Source of the DNA: Adiantum capillus-veneris
Lineage: Eukaryota > Streptophyta > Polypodiopsida > Polypodiales > Pteridaceae
Length of the DNA stretch: 64,000 bases
Direction: 5' to 3'
NCBI GenBank assembly: GCA_014529385.2
Contig: CM043968.1
Coordinates: forward strand, 6,422,501 to 6,486,500
Shown here: piece by piece, positions 21,073 to 33,287 of the stretch
Layout of the letters: every line of letters begins with the position of its first letter
Position numbering within the stretch: position 1 is the stretch's first letter
Made by a program: the position numbers and the translations under genes
Notes under the pieces: generated by a model
What the model was told of the DNA's origin: nothing
Seen by the model: only the letters and a program-made list of their open reading frames with translations
The model's database searches: none

Positions 21073-22624
21073 AATATAGTTTAAAAAAGAATAAAATTTC
21101 AAAATTTCATTGGTGGTACAAGGCATATGTAGTGATGCACTCATGGTAAAAGAGTTGATATTGCCCCATAGTATTAGCTTCTAGTTTTCTCGGTTTTGAG
21201 TTTGCTCATAAATGTTCGCTCAGAATAGGGGATTCCTCCCCTTGTGTAGACAAGTCTTAGTTGGACTCTCCAATGCGCCCATGTGTGGCCGCCCTTGAGA
21301 AGACAAATCCGCCTAGAATCGGCCACTGGCCATTGAATTCGACCATCGGCCACTAGCCATTGACTTTCGCCCACCGTCCACCGACTATTGACAACAGCCA
21401 ACCGATCAGCCATTTTTTGACCACTTTTCGGCCGCCGGCCGGCCATAATATTCGGGTGAAAAGGGAATATTTTGGTGATTGATTTTTCTTACGCACAATG
21501 ACTTCTCCTCATAATGGGGGCCTTACAAATGTGCATGTTTAATGCTAAAAATTACAAGGGGTGAATCATGCTCCATACTTAACAATGTGTTGTAAGACTA
21601 TGGATAGTTGGCTTGCTGCGGGTTAGGCTTGCGCGGCCTTTTAGCCTTCAAGGTTGGTTCTAGGGTTGGGGGGCCAATTGTGGATGCTGCGGCAGCAGAG
21701 CAAGGCCGCGGGTTCTAAGCCACAAACAACCATATTTTTGGAGTTCCGGGGGATGGAGAAAAAATGGTCTCCAAGTGCGTTGCGGGTTCCTGTCTGGGAT
21801 GTAGAGAACGGGGCCAGTTCTCAATGGCTTCCTGGTGCGGTGCGGGCTCATGCCTGGGATGTCAAGCAAGGGGTGGGTTCACTGGGTTGGACGACACTTT
21901 GACGAGGGTTGGTTCGTTGCTGGATGGATCTCTGCATGTGCATAACTTGAATCTCTCTTCTAACCTCTCACTCTTTCAATTGCCAAATCGGTGGATCTTC
22001 AAGCAAAGTGAAGTGGAGAAGAGCCGGCTACGTCAACACATTCTCATAAGTCTTCCCAAAGCAAGGAGAAGACCCTACCATATACCCACTAAGTTCCGAA
22101 ACCATAAGCCTCTTCTAGAAACATAATTAATCCTCTCCACGGTAGTAAAGGTATGCCTAAATTCCTTCTTAAAGAAGAATTTGTTAATCATTCATACACT
22201 ATTACATGTATATTTTACGATACACTAGCATGTACATTCTTAGGAACTTCGCAATTTTTACACTACCATGCATAGAAGGGTTTCACTCTTGCATAAGCAC
22301 TCAAAGGAAGTTTATGATTAATTGTCCAAGATTGCAAGTTGGTGTATTTCAAAGTTTTGTGTATACCACGCATAGATACACCAAAGAAAAGCTCATTATA
22401 GAAAGCATATGCATTGTTCCTTTGAAGTTTGTCTACTGTTTTGCAAATTCAAAGGGGGGAGTAAGGGGATAGCTTCACTGATGTCATGACTGTGTTGCTT
22501 GAACATAAAACTCCCATCGCTTCTATGGAGATACCCCATGGATCGCAAATGATGAAAAGAGACCAAAATGAGATTCATCAAAGTAGGGGTTAACTCGAAA
22601 CTTTCGTCGAGACAAAACCTTAAA
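21072..22624. other. No supportable gene
   Basis: Frames are short. 21300-21440 is rich in degenerate GGCCACTGGCC-like words and 21760-21880 has an imperfect tandem of a TGCGGGCTCATGCCTGGGATGT-like unit. Likely decayed repeat sequence of unknown origin. Confidence 0.45.
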
Positions 22625-24656
22625 TGTAATGTACCCAACATTTTTCAATAAAAGTATTTTATTCACTTTGGAAATATTAAAGGTTCATATTTTGTTAAGT
22701 CTTGAAGCTTTCAAACGGAATGATCGGATCAAAAATCAGACTCTAGAACTACCCTTATTCATTTGAAAACAATGGGTTGATGGAAAACTTAAGCTTCAAA
22801 TCTATTTCTAAAGATAAGAGTTGACTTTGAAGAAGGAGGAGTATTTTTAGGAAAGAAAGAGAAGGGAGTTAAGTTTAGAGTTCTTGTCTTGGAAGCCAAG
22901 CTGCTTTTAAACTTGGATAACCGAAATCGCGCATCGGAATCTTTGTGCAAATTTTTTTTAAAAAAAATAAATAAATAATTTTTTAGAGCCGCAAACGTAC
23001 GCGAATTTATTTCTCTTTGCTTCCCTCTATTCTTAGCTGGCCTTGAGAGCCTATATAAAGACCCCTCTCCCTTCACTTTGAGGGGATAGAGACACACATC
23101 TACAGAAGCGGAAGCTCTCTTGCAAGGACGTGCCGGAGGAAGCCTCTCTCCCTCAACCTCTCACGTTCAAGCCATCTCCATCTCAAACTCTTTCTCTACT
23201 ATCGTCGTGTCGCCCTTTGATTTCTTGAGTTCTCTTTCTCTCTTTCCGTCTTCTCTACATCGATACGATGGCCCCGAAGCGAGTGACTAGAAGCTCGAAG
23301 GTCGCTCATGTCGCTCCACCTCCAAGGAAGATGTAGAGGAAGGCATCAACTACTCTAAATGTTGCTCAAGCTTAGGTATTGGTTGCGGAAGAAGTTGAAG
23401 CTATCCAACCTCAAATACGAGAGGTAATCGAACATGTCGCTAATCCAGTAAGACAAATTTATAATTCTGCATTGTTATTCATGTTGACTTGGGAAGCTAA
23501 GCATGGGGAATCCCTTAAACCGTCCAAGAAACATGATTCTATCACAAGAGATAAGCATATGTTTTTATAGATTAGTAAAAGAACTGTTTGTTCAATATTT
23601 ATCGCTTGATAAATTGTTATTGTTTGAGAAGTTAATACTGGTTGATATGGAGAGTTGGTTGATCATGTTTGAAGAATCATTTAAAGAGAGGATTTGTTGA
23701 AAGAATATCTTTTGTTCCTCGCGGCGGGTAGCGAGATGATTCTGTGGTTAGCGAAGATTAATCTGAGGTTATCAGCTCTCTTTTGTTCCTCGTGGTTAGC
23801 GGGATGTCTCGTGGATAGCGGGATGCCTGGCGGTTAGCAAGATGCCTCGCGGGTAGAGGGATGCCTCGCAGTTAGCAAGATGGTAAGGTTGCGCAACTCG
23901 CGGTTAGTGAATAAATCCTTGCAAAGGCTCTGTTAGTTAGACAGAGGAAATTCCGCGGGTAGCGGCAACTCATGGAAAATTGGAAAAGTTATTTTTGTTG
24001 AATTATAGGGTTGTCTTCATTAGGACTTGATTGAATTGTTTTGGTATTGTTTGAAGGGTTGTATAAAAGAATCCGTGTCTGGAATTAATTAAGGAATACT
24101 GTTTGTATGTGTAAAACAGTATGGTAGAATTTAGAAAACAAGCTAAAAAAAAGTGTGAGTGTGGGGTGGAAAGTGGGGGTTGGCTCAGGTTGCCAGTCAA
24201 GGATGGGTGGTCTCGATTAGTCGAGAAACTCTCCACTCCCTCTTATTAAGAGAAGTGAAATTAGAGAGTCATTATGCCAAAAGGCGAGATGGTCGAAATC
24301 TACGTGACACAAGATTACTATTTAGTTTAGACTAAGTCTCATATCATATTTATGGTTTATAGTTGACGACCGTGCCTCTTAAACGTGGGGAAAAAGGCGT
24401 TTATGGATTCTAAATATGTCAATGGGATTTCATCTTTATGTTAGGAAACAACTTCATTAGAATCTTAGATTTATCGACCTGGCTTGTGGCGTATGACCCT
24501 TATAACCACGTAAACGATGGATAGAGGACTTTCTCTCTTCTGTTGCTCGTATCTCTACTTTGTGGAAACAAAGTAAGGTGTCGTCAATGGAAAAGCAGAA
24601 TAAAGGAAGGCCATCTATCAAGTCGCCCCAATCTTCTCGGGATTGGGCACCTTACA
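22625..24656 (+). repeat. 5' LTR of the gag-only element
   Basis: It starts TGTAATGTACCC and ends CACCTTACA directly before a Met-tRNA-type PBS. Its first about 750 bp repeat at 26091-26873. A TATA box (GCCTATATAAAG, about 23050) and following CT-rich stretch mark the likely U3/R promoter. Part of the LTR (about 23714-23912) is a degenerate array of a 20-25 bp unit like CCTCGCGGTTAGCGAGATG. Confidence 0.78.
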
Positions 24657-24670
24657 ATTGGTTTCAGAGC
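24657..24670 (+). promoter_or_regulatory. Primer binding site (initiator Met-tRNA type)
   Basis: ATTGGTTTCAGAGC follows the LTR end directly. It differs by one base from TGGTATCAGAGC, the usual plant Met-tRNA-complementary site, so it fixes the LTR 3' end. Confidence 0.8.
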
Positions 24671-24899
24671 TTCGGTTAAAAAGATTAAATTGACTACTTC
24701 AAGCTTCCTCGTGTGTATGGTTTTCTATACTCATAACTTGACTCGATGAGATATCACATTATGCCGATTGATGTGTACCATAGTTATGGTTGAAACCTCT
24801 ATTATGTTCTCAGGGAGAGATCTTTTGTAGACCCCTATATGACATTATGATGATTTTATGAATAGAAGATTGAGTTGTTCTTCTACAAAGAAATTGTTT

Positions 24900-25158
24900 G
24901 ACTGGTTAAGTCATGAAAGTGAGTTTTTTTTTGGTGGATTGAATGAGCCATGACTGGTTAAGTCATGTGATTGGATAACCCCTGACTGGTTAAGTCATGT
25001 GATTGAGATAATCATGATTCATTAAAACATGTGACTGAGTTTTGATGGACTGGTTAAGTCAAAATTGGCTAAGTTATGTGATTGAGTTTTAATGTATCGG
25101 TTAAGTAATGATTGGTTAAGTCATACGATTGAGTTGTTAGTAGACTGGATAAGTCCAA
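24900..25158. repeat. Degenerate GACTGGTTAAGTC minisatellite in the leader
   Basis: About eight copies, at roughly 24900, 24952, 24984, 25048, 25064, 25095, 25111 and 25143, often followed by ATGTGATTGAG. Each core has GACT and AGTC arms around GGTTA, so it is hairpin-prone. Confidence 0.75.
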
Positions 25159-25200
25159 GTTTGAAAAAAAAAACCCTATTGATTTGAGTTATTATAAACA

Positions 25201-25983
25201 TTGATGTACACTCAAGAGAATCCTGAAACCACTCCTATAATGGAAAACCCTCAGAACGATGCTATCTATATGGAGATTCAAGAGAAGAAGTTGTTGCTCA
25301 AACAAATACAACCACCTTCTTTTAAAGGAGAGGGTGATGCTATTGAGAAAGATGCAGAAGTATGGATTGAAGCTATGGATGATTACTACTCTGTTGCAAG
25401 GACCACACCTGCAAATCAAGTGATGCTAGGGATGTTTCACCTCTCAGGGGAAGCAAAATTATGGTGGAAACAACATTGTCGTGATATGGGAGTATTAGAG
25501 AACTCTCAAATTTGGTGGGAATCAAACAAGTGGTAAAGGAAAGATACTTACCTCGTGCCCATGAAGTGATAAAGATGAATGAGTTCTTTAGCTTGAAAAA
25601 ATACAATTTAACATTGGAAGAGTATTACTCAAAGTTTGTAAGGCTTAGACGTTATGCACCGTCAATGACCATAGAGCAGCAGATAGCTCGCTTTTGTCAA
25701 GGTTTAAGAGAGCCAATTAGCTCACGATTGGAAGCCCTGACCTACCACTGAACACGCTGCTTTACTACGAGCCAAACCTTTAATGAAGGAACAAGGGATT
25801 ATAAGAAGAATTTAACAGAATCAAAGATTCAACGATAGACAACCACAAAGGGTTTATGTCACTAATACGCAAGATTCTCGACGCTTGAATGTTCGATGCT
25901 TTGAATGTGGAGAGTTGGGACATTATCGGAACTCTTGTCCAGGATTGACTAATGGAGCAGCAGTAGCAAGTGAAGCAGATTAA
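25201..25983 (+). pseudogene. Gypsy-type gag with CCHC knuckle (frameshifted)
   Basis: Retrotrans_gag signatures: PPSFKGEGDAIEKDAEVWIEA, MLGMFHLSGEAKLWW, then after a frame change near 25510 VVKERYLPRAHEVIKMNEF, LTLEEYYSKFVRLRRYAPSM and RFCQGLREPISSRLEAL. A CCHC knuckle, CFECGELGHYRNSC, sits at about 25891-25932 after two further breaks. Gag packages element RNA. With at least one frameshift and one stop (about 25749) it is not expressed whole. Confidence 0.85.
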
Positions 25984-26076
25984 AGACATCACTCTTTTGG
26001 ATATAATGATGATCGAGATAGCAATTAGAGTAGGAGTATCCTCACTTTTCCTCGAGATGAGGACATCTCGAATCCC

Positions 26077-26090
26077 TAAGTTGGGGAGAT
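26077..26090 (+). promoter_or_regulatory. Polypurine tract before the 3' LTR
   Basis: AAGTTGGGGAGAT lies immediately before TGTCATGTGCCC, a standard gypsy plus-strand primer position. Confidence 0.75.
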
Positions 26091-26873
26091 TGTCATGTGC
26101 CCAACATTTTTCAATAAAAGTATTTTATTCACTTTGCAAATATTAAAGGTTCGTATTTTGTTAAGTCTTGAAGCTTTCAAACAGAATGATCGGATCGAAA
26201 ATCGGACTCTAGAACTACTAATTATGACCCTTGTTCATTTGAAAACAATGGGTTGATGGGAAACTTAAGCTTCAAGTCTATTTCTAAAGATAAGAGTTGA
26301 CTTTGAATAAGGAGGGAGTATTTTTAGGAAAGAAAGAGGAGGGAGTCAAGTTTAGAGTTCTTGTCTTGGAAGCCAAGCTTCTTTTAAAATTGGATAACCG
26401 AAATCGCACATCGGAATCCTTGTCGAAAATAATAATAATAATATTATTAAATAAATAAAATAAATAAATAAATTTTTATTTTTATTTAGAGCCGCAAACA
26501 TATGCGAACTTATCTCTCTTTGCTTCCCTCTATTCTTACTGGCCTTGAGAGCCTATATAAAGACCCTTCTCCCTTCACTTTGAGGGGACAGAGACACACA
26601 TCTACAGAAACAGAAGCTCTCTTGCAACAACGTGCCGGAGGAAGCCTCTCTCCCTCAACCTCTCACCTTCAAGCCGTCTCCATCTCCAACTCTTTCTCTA
26701 CTATCGTCGTGCCACCCTTCGATTTCTTGAGTTCTCTTTCTCTCTTTCCCTCTTCTCTACATCGATATGATGGCCCCGAAGCGATTGAGTCGAAGCTTGA
26801 AGGACGCTCATGTTGCTCCACCTCCAAGGAAGATGTAGAGGAAGGCATCAACTACTCTAAACGTTGCTCAAGT
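26091..26873 (+). repeat. Truncated 3' LTR of the gag-only element
   Basis: About 780 bp matching 22625-23373, including TATA box GCCTATATAAAG near 26550 and the downstream GGAAGATGTAGAGGAAGGC block. It carries an AT-rich expansion at about 26430-26490 that is shorter in the 5' copy. It stops at the copia junction. Confidence 0.85.
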
Positions 26874-28919
26874 TGCGTAGTACACCATTGAATTATGAGA
26901 TTCCAGAAGAGTTATGGTCTAAACGTAAGGCCCACTATGACCATCTTCGTGTTTTTCGTTGTGAAGCTTATGCTCATGTGCCTAAACAACTTTGACAGAA
27001 GTTAGATCCAAAATCACACAAATGTATTTTCATTGGATATGATGCAGATGGAGAGATGGGATATCGTCTCTGGCACCCGGAATCTCGTCGAGTCATCCGC
27101 AGTTCAGATGTGATCTTCAATGAGTTAAAGATGCACAAACAACCTATCAAGGAAATAGAAGTTCAGAGAGTCACTTTTGAGGATGTTTCCTCAAAGACAA
27201 TGAAATCAACTCAGCGGGCTAGTGATGTACCTTCCACTAGCAATGCTCCAGAAGGAGCGGATAGCAATGGTCAAGGAGTGAGACGGTCTACTAGAGTCTC
27301 TCGTTCACCTGTGCGTTTCGAGCTAGGTCTTGATTACATCATGTTGACCGATTGCGGTGAGCCAAGCTGCTACCAAGAAGCCATGATGACGGATGATGTG
27401 GTGAAGTAGGAGCAGGCTATGGAATCTGAGTATAACTCAATTTTGGCTAATAACACTTGGGACTTGGTAAAACTGCCAAATGATGCGAAAGCTTTACCTT
27501 GCAAATGGGTTTACAAGAAGAAATTTACCTCAGGTGGTCCAAACCCAAAGTACAAGGCTAGACTTGTAGCCAAAGGGTTCAAACAACAAAAGGGAGTCGA
27601 TTTTGATGAAATCTTCTCGCCTGTGGACAAGGTGACAATGCTTAGAACCATACTTGGTCTTGAAGCGATTGAGGACATGGAACTTGTCCAAATGGATGTG
27701 AAGATAGCATTTCTTCACAGGGATCTTGATGAGGATGTTTACATGCAGGAGCCTGAAGGGTTTGTTCATGAGAATGCATCTCATGAGAAGCTAGTATGTA
27801 AGCTAAAAAAGGCACTTTATGTCTTAAACCAGGGTTCAAGGCAGTGGTATCATAAATTTGATGCATGTATGAGGTCTCAAGGGTATAAAAGGAGCGAAGA
27901 CGATCACTGCTTGTACACCAGAAAACTAGATGATGGCTCGATAATCATTCTAGTTCTGTATGTTGATGACATGCTTATAGCTGGGACATCCACTGCGGAA
28001 ATTGCCAACTTGAAGAAAACACTTAGCAATAATTTTGCAATGAAAGATTTGGGGGATTCTACACACTTTCTTGGCATGCAAATCAAAAGAGATCACAAAC
28101 GTCGTATTCTTGCATTATCTCAAGAAACATACATTGAGAATGTTTTGTAGCGTTTCAATATGCAGGGGTGGAAAGCATTGAGTATCCCAATGCAAGCATT
28201 CTTGAAACTCAGCAAGGAAGATGGACCCAAATCTGATGTTGAGAGAGCAGAAATGGCTAAGGTAACATATTCTTCGGCAGTGGGCGACTAGTCTCATGTA
28301 TGCTATGGTAGCCACAAGGCTAGACATTGCTTTTGCAGTGGGAGTGGTGAGCCGATATATGGAAAATCTTGGCAGTAAGCATTGGGAAGCAGTGAAGCAC
28401 ATTATTAGGTACCTCAAAGGTATGGTCAGCAAGTGTTTACGCTTTGGGAACAGTTATGCATCCATCATGGGTTATGCGGATGCAGACTATGAGGGTTGTG
28501 TCGACAATAGGAGATCGGCATCTGGCTATGTATTCATATTTGCTGGAGCAGCAGTATCTTGGAGGTCATGTCTTCAAGATTGTACGTCGTCTTCCACTAC
28601 GGAAGCAGAGTACGTTGCATTGTCGGATGCAAGTAAAGAGGCTATATGGTTATCTCGCTTGGTCAAAAACCTTGGCAGTGATGAGACTCCAGTGATATAT
28701 TGTGATAGTCCGAGTGCTCTTGCATTGGCAAGGAATCCCATGTTTCACTCCAAATCGAAACACATTGAAGTCAGGTATCATCTCGTGAGAGATTTCTTGG
28801 CCAAAAAGCTCATTGATTTTGTCAAGGTACATACTAACGACAACCCTGCAGATGCTTTGAGGAAAGGCTTAGCTTTGGAGCGGTTTACGCATTGCAATGA
28901 GTTGATGGGTATAGGTTGA
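26874..28919 (+). pseudogene. Ty1/copia integrase C-terminus, RT and RNase H (broken)
   Basis: Starts inside integrase (DHLRVFRCEAYAHVP, CIFIGYDADGEMGYRLWHP, IRSSDVIFNE). RT follows: NTWDLVKLPNDAKALPCKW, YKARLVAKGFKQQKGVDF, VQMDVKIAFLHRDL, EDVYMQEPEGF and the catalytic LVLYVDDMLIAG. RNase H: MYAMVATRLDIAFAVGVVS, GYADADYEGCVDNRRSAS, STTEAEYVALSDASKEA, VIYCDSPSALALA and HSKSKHIEVRYHLV. Breaks: TGA near 26994, TAG at 27407-27409, TAG at 28148, and a frameshift near 28285. Gag, protease and most of integrase are missing on the left, so it cannot move by itself. Confidence 0.92.
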
Positions 28920-28988
28920 AGCGACTAGATTGCTTCACGGTTGTACATACCAGGTCACTTTGGCTGCGTTGGCCTTTAAGTGGGAGTT

Positions 28989-29235
28989 TGTTGGGATTCA
29001 GGCCAAGTGGCCGGACATCCCACTTACTACTAAAACATCTACTAACTTAACCTATATACAATCATTCTTTAATACATAAAAGAACAAGGAGCTGCAACAG
29101 GATTATGTTGATGTGCACTCCACCCAAAGCAGGTCTCTCTCTGCTCTTGCACTTGCACTCACACACGCTTCTCGCGGCACCTTCACTGGTTCTATTAGTG
29201 AAGTAATCCATCACACTATGGTTTCTTCACACATA
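28989..29235 (+). mobile_element. 3' LTR start of the 26.9-28.9 kb copia element
   Basis: The polypurine tract AAGTGGGAGTT precedes TGTTGGGATTCAGGCC, like the copia boundary at 18668. The LTR runs into gypsy gag coding sequence by about 29240, so its end is unclear. Confidence 0.55.
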
Positions 29236-29239
29236 AATT

Positions 29240-30009
29240 TCTATCAAGGGGCTCGACGGAATGGCAAGCCCATGGAAAACAAAGACAAAAGTGATGCAAA
29301 GGGGAAGACCAATGCTCAAAATTCTTCCCAAGGCACTTCCAACAACAACAACAATCGGTCCAAGGAGAAGGGAGTTTACAAAGGTAAAAACAAACTCTCT
29401 CCTGAAGAGCTTGAAGCTTTTCAAAAGGACCGTAAGTGTTTCAAGTGTGGGGAGCAAAGACATGGCTACTGTTCTTGTCTCAAAAAGAATGCTCGTAATG
29501 AGACTCCTAGGGCTTCCACCATCGAAGCTCCAAAAGAGGACACTCATTGCAAAGGATCATCACTTTCCTATGCTTGGGGAAAGGTAAGAGAGCATGATGC
29601 CTTCATCTTATTTGACCCTGGCTCTACTCACAACTTCATATCAACGGAGTTGGCCACCAGGTTGGGCATTCAAGCTTTGGAGATGGGAGATATGGTAATG
29701 GCTGATGCAGCTTTCAAGGGACAACAAGCCTCTGTTACTCCCTTGATTGGGAAGTTGAGGCTTCATGTCCAACGCTATGTGGACAAAGAAGACTTCTTCA
29801 TCTCTCCTCTCCAACATGAGGATGCTATCCTAGGGGTGCCATGGTTTGATCGCATGGATGCCAATATGAAGCTCCCTGAAAGGAGAATCTACTTCATCTA
29901 TAGGGAAAATAATATGTATATAGATGCTAGTGAGCATGGCGGCACTATTACACTTGTAAATTCTCCTGCTTTTGATAAATCAATGAAGAGCGAGTTTCTG
30001 CGTACATGA
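29240..30009 (+). CDS. Gypsy element A: gag C-terminus with CCHC and retropepsin
   Basis: The frame reads a basic/Asn-rich gag tail, a zinc knuckle [14 protein letters not shown] (Gly-His spacing altered, with Arg before the His), then protease [14 protein letters not shown], where the usual D-S-G is D-P-G-S, and ILGVPWFD as the C-terminal LG motif. Gag N-terminus, PBS and 5' LTR are missing; copia LTR sequence abuts on the left. The ORF ends at a TGA where the RT frame starts with a 4 bp overlap. Confidence 0.83.
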
Positions 30010-32929
30010 TTTTTGTCAAAGAGTCTCTAAAAGATCCTAATGTTTCATCAAATGTAAATGGTAGGAATCAAGAAGAGTTAGACTTGTCTAATTCTCTAAA
30101 AGGATTCCAAGATGTGTTCATCGATGATATCCCTATGGACTTACCTCCAAAAGAAGGGAATGATGACCATCGTATTGAGCTCCTTCCAGGAAGCTCACCG
30201 CCTAACAAGCCTCCTTATCGAGTCTCTCAAGCTCAACAAGAGGAGATCATGAGGCAAGTACAGGAATTGGTAGACAAAGGGATGGTGAGGCCTATTTGCT
30301 CTCCCTTTTGTTGTCCAGTCCTTTTATTGCACAAGAAAGATGGTACATACCGTATGTGTGTGGACTATCGAGTATTAAACCATATCACTATCAAAAACAG
30401 ATTTCCCATGCCTCGGATAGAAGATCTGTTTGATAAGCTACAAGGATCTACCTACTTTAGTAGGATTGACCTTAAGAGTGGCTATCATCAAATAAGGATA
30501 GTGGATGAAGATATCCTAAAGACCGCATTTCGCACAACGTTTGGTCTTTATGAATATTTAGTCATGCCTTTTGGTTTGACTAATGCACCGGCTTCATTCA
30601 ATCGTCTAATGGAGAAAATTTTTAGACCTTACCGCAAATTCACTGGAGTGTTATTTGATGATATCATCATCTACTCCAAGTCTTTGGAGGAACATAAGCA
30701 CCATCTCAGGGTGTTTTTTCAAGCATAGAGGGAGAATAAGCTTTTTCTTAATCAAAAGAAAATCAAATTTTTCCTTCAAGAGATTCAATACCTAGGTCAT
30801 ATTATCTCTCAAGATGGTATCCGTATGGATCCATCAAAGTTTGAGGTAATAAAAGCATGGCCTAACCCAAGGAATCTACATGAGCTAACAAGCCTTATTG
30901 GTATGTGTGCATACTATAGACACTTCATAGCAAAGTTCTATCAAGTAGCAGGACCACTACATGACTTAACTGAGAAGAACGTTAAGTATGTATGGACTGC
31001 TAAAGAGAAAAATGCTTTTGATAAGATGAAGGAGAAGCTTACCTCTCAACCAGTCCTCATGCTTCCCAATCTCTCAAAACCACTTGAGGTTCAGTGTGAT
31101 GTTTAAGGTGATTGCCTTGGAGCAGTTTTTCTTCAAGAAGGGCATGCCATAGCATATGAGAGCCGTAGACTCAATACAAATGAACGAGTCTTGGGCATTT
31201 ATGAGAAAGAGCTTTTAGCTGTTCTACATGCCCTAGACACATGGAAGCACTACCTATTGGGGACTCCATTTATTCTACGAACTGACCACCAAAGTCTCAA
31301 GTATTTCATGACGCAAACCAAGCTGTCCGACAAACAAATGAGGTGGGAAAATTCTCTTTTGCAATTTAATTTTCATATTGCTCACATTGCTGGTAAGCAC
31401 AATCAAGTGGCTGATGCACTTTCATGACGACCAAAAGTTAATGCAGTGTCTATAGCTACTCACAATGATCTATCTTCTATGATAGATGAGTATGCTACTG
31501 ACCCTGATTTTAGAGACATAATGTCAGCCCTTGCTTTGGGGAAGAAAGAGGAACCGCTCGCCTTGCAGGATGGTTATCTTCTCCACGACAATAGGCTATG
31601 TGTTACCCATTCCCTTCGTGAGAAAGTTTTGTATGAATCCCATGCTCCTCCCTATGCGGGGCATAGAGGTATTCTACCTACTCTTCGAGGAGTAGAGATG
31701 TATTTCTATTGGCCTACCATGAAAGTAGACATACAATAGTATGTTTCAAAATGCATAGTATGCCAAAAGACTAAATATGATAGAGGGAAGCAACCTGGAT
31801 TACTCCATCCATTGCCTATCCCAAATTCACCATGGGAGAGTATATCCATGGATTTCATCTTTGGATTACCCAAGTCCATCCATGGGAATATGGGAAGATG
31901 GACAATAGTTGACAGGTTTAGCAAACAAGCACACTTTATTCCTGTCAAAAAGACTATTAAGGCACACCAAATAGAAACTCTCTTCATATCTCAGATTTTC
32001 AAACACCATCGATTACCAACATCCATCGTGTCAGATAGATATCCTAGAATGACCAGTAATTTCTGGAAAGGTCTCTTTAAAAATCTAGGAACAATATTGA
32101 ATTTCTCTTCGGCCTATCACCCACAAACGGATGACCAAAGTGAAATAGCCAATCTTACGATACTCGATCTACTCAAGAATTATGTTACCGAAGTAGATCA
32201 ACGCTCACAATGGAAAAAATACTTAACTCTTGTAGAGGATGCCTACAATAATACTGTACATACTTCTACGGGAAAAGCACCTTTTGAGATCATTGAGGGA
32301 AGACCTAAAAGTCCCTTGCTACTCAAAGCACATGGGAAGATCTTCGCCGCCGATGAATATAGTTGTGACCTACAAGAATCTTTTCAACAGATTAAGGAGG
32401 CTATATCCATCTCTCAACAAAGGAAAAAATTTGCTTCTGATAAGCACAGAAGGGCCTTAATGTTCAAAGAAAATGATTGGGTCTTATCAAGTTTTCTAAG
32501 GCTCGATAAAGGCAAACGACGGGCAAAAATCCTACGGGCCATCAAAAGCATTATGCTAAACTAGCAAAAAGATACTATGGTCCTTTCCAAATCTTAAAGC
32601 CCATCAATGAGACGGCTTATCAACTCAAGTTGCCCAATCATTGGCTCATACACAATGCCTTTCACGTAAGCCTACTTAAGCCGTACAAAGGCGAGCCACC
32701 AAGTGAACCAATTATTGAAGACCCTCCCGAAGTTGAAGACCAAGAAGAGGTGCTACAACCCAAAGCTATCCTTCAGCATGAAGACACGGTACTACGACAT
32801 GATAAGATTATCCGACTGTATCTTATTAAATTCAAAAATTATCCTTTTGAAGATGCTAGATGGATGCAAGGAATACAGCTTAAGGATAGTATGAACATTT
32901 TCAATGCTTACAATGCTACATTAGCGTAA
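30006..32929 (+). pseudogene. Gypsy element A pol: RT, RNase H, integrase, chromodomain-like tail
   Basis: [55 protein letters not shown] and catalytic [12 protein letters not shown]. RNase H: GIYEKELLAVLHALDTWKH and LRTDHQSLKYF. Integrase: zinc region HAPPYAGHRG to CIVCQKTK, D of SMDFIFGLPKS, D of TSIVSDRYPRM, and YHPQTDDQSEIANLT with the Glu. The core frame 31812-32564 is intact for 250 residues. The tail ILQHEDTVLRHDKII..YLIKFKNYPFEDARW resembles a chromodomain, as in chromoviruses. Stops at about 30726 (TAG), 31104 (TAA), 31425 (TGA), 31737 (TAG) and 32562 (TAG) plus a frameshift near 32580 inactivate it. Confidence 0.92.
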
Positions 32930-33287
32930 GCACATGTACAAATTTCTTTTAAATGATCCATGTTTTTGTCTTATAAGACTAGTTCTCTTTTTATTGTGCA
33001 CAAATTTAAATAGTATACATGGTTAGAATCATGTTTGTGATGACGACATCTCTCAAACACCAAGTAGAATTTTTCACTCTACTTTGGGAGAATGAAATGG
33101 ACTAAAGAGCAGACATGCTTGCGATAGCTATGTCTCCCAAGCACCAAATGGATTAGTCATCCATCTTGGAAAGATGTTGTAGGGTACAAAGGGATCCTCT
33201 ACCCGCTAAGTAAAATTGACTAATGACTACGACTTTATCTATTCTACCTCATAGTTGAGGACGACTATGATTTCAAGAGAGAGGTAA
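32930..33287 (+). other. 3' untranslated region of gypsy A
   Basis: No frame. It ends with a purine-rich TTTCAAGAGAGAGGTAA just before the LTR start. The same layout and much of the sequence recur at 36146-36502. Confidence 0.7.

Larger units (their letters stand above)
22625..26873 (+). mobile_element. Non-autonomous gag-only LTR retrotransposon (TR-GAG-like), 3' LTR truncated
   Basis: The order is full 5' LTR (22625-24656), PBS, leader, gag with CCHC, polypurine tract, and partial 3' LTR (26091-26873). The internal region is only about 1.43 kb and holds no protease, RT, RNase H or integrase. Gag-only elements of this kind are mobilised in trans by autonomous gypsy relatives. The 3' LTR ends abruptly where copia integrase begins. 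The two LTR copies differ by scattered substitutions and an AT-rich insertion in the 3' copy, so the element is not recent. Confidence 0.82.

Noticed and set aside
21174-21446. 90-residue minus frame rich in Trp, Arg and Gly
   Set aside because: Produced by degenerate GGCCACTGGCC-like repeats; no domain.
26502-26891. 129-residue plus frame
   Set aside because: Lies inside the R/U5 part of the truncated LTR and is matched by the non-coding 5' LTR copy.
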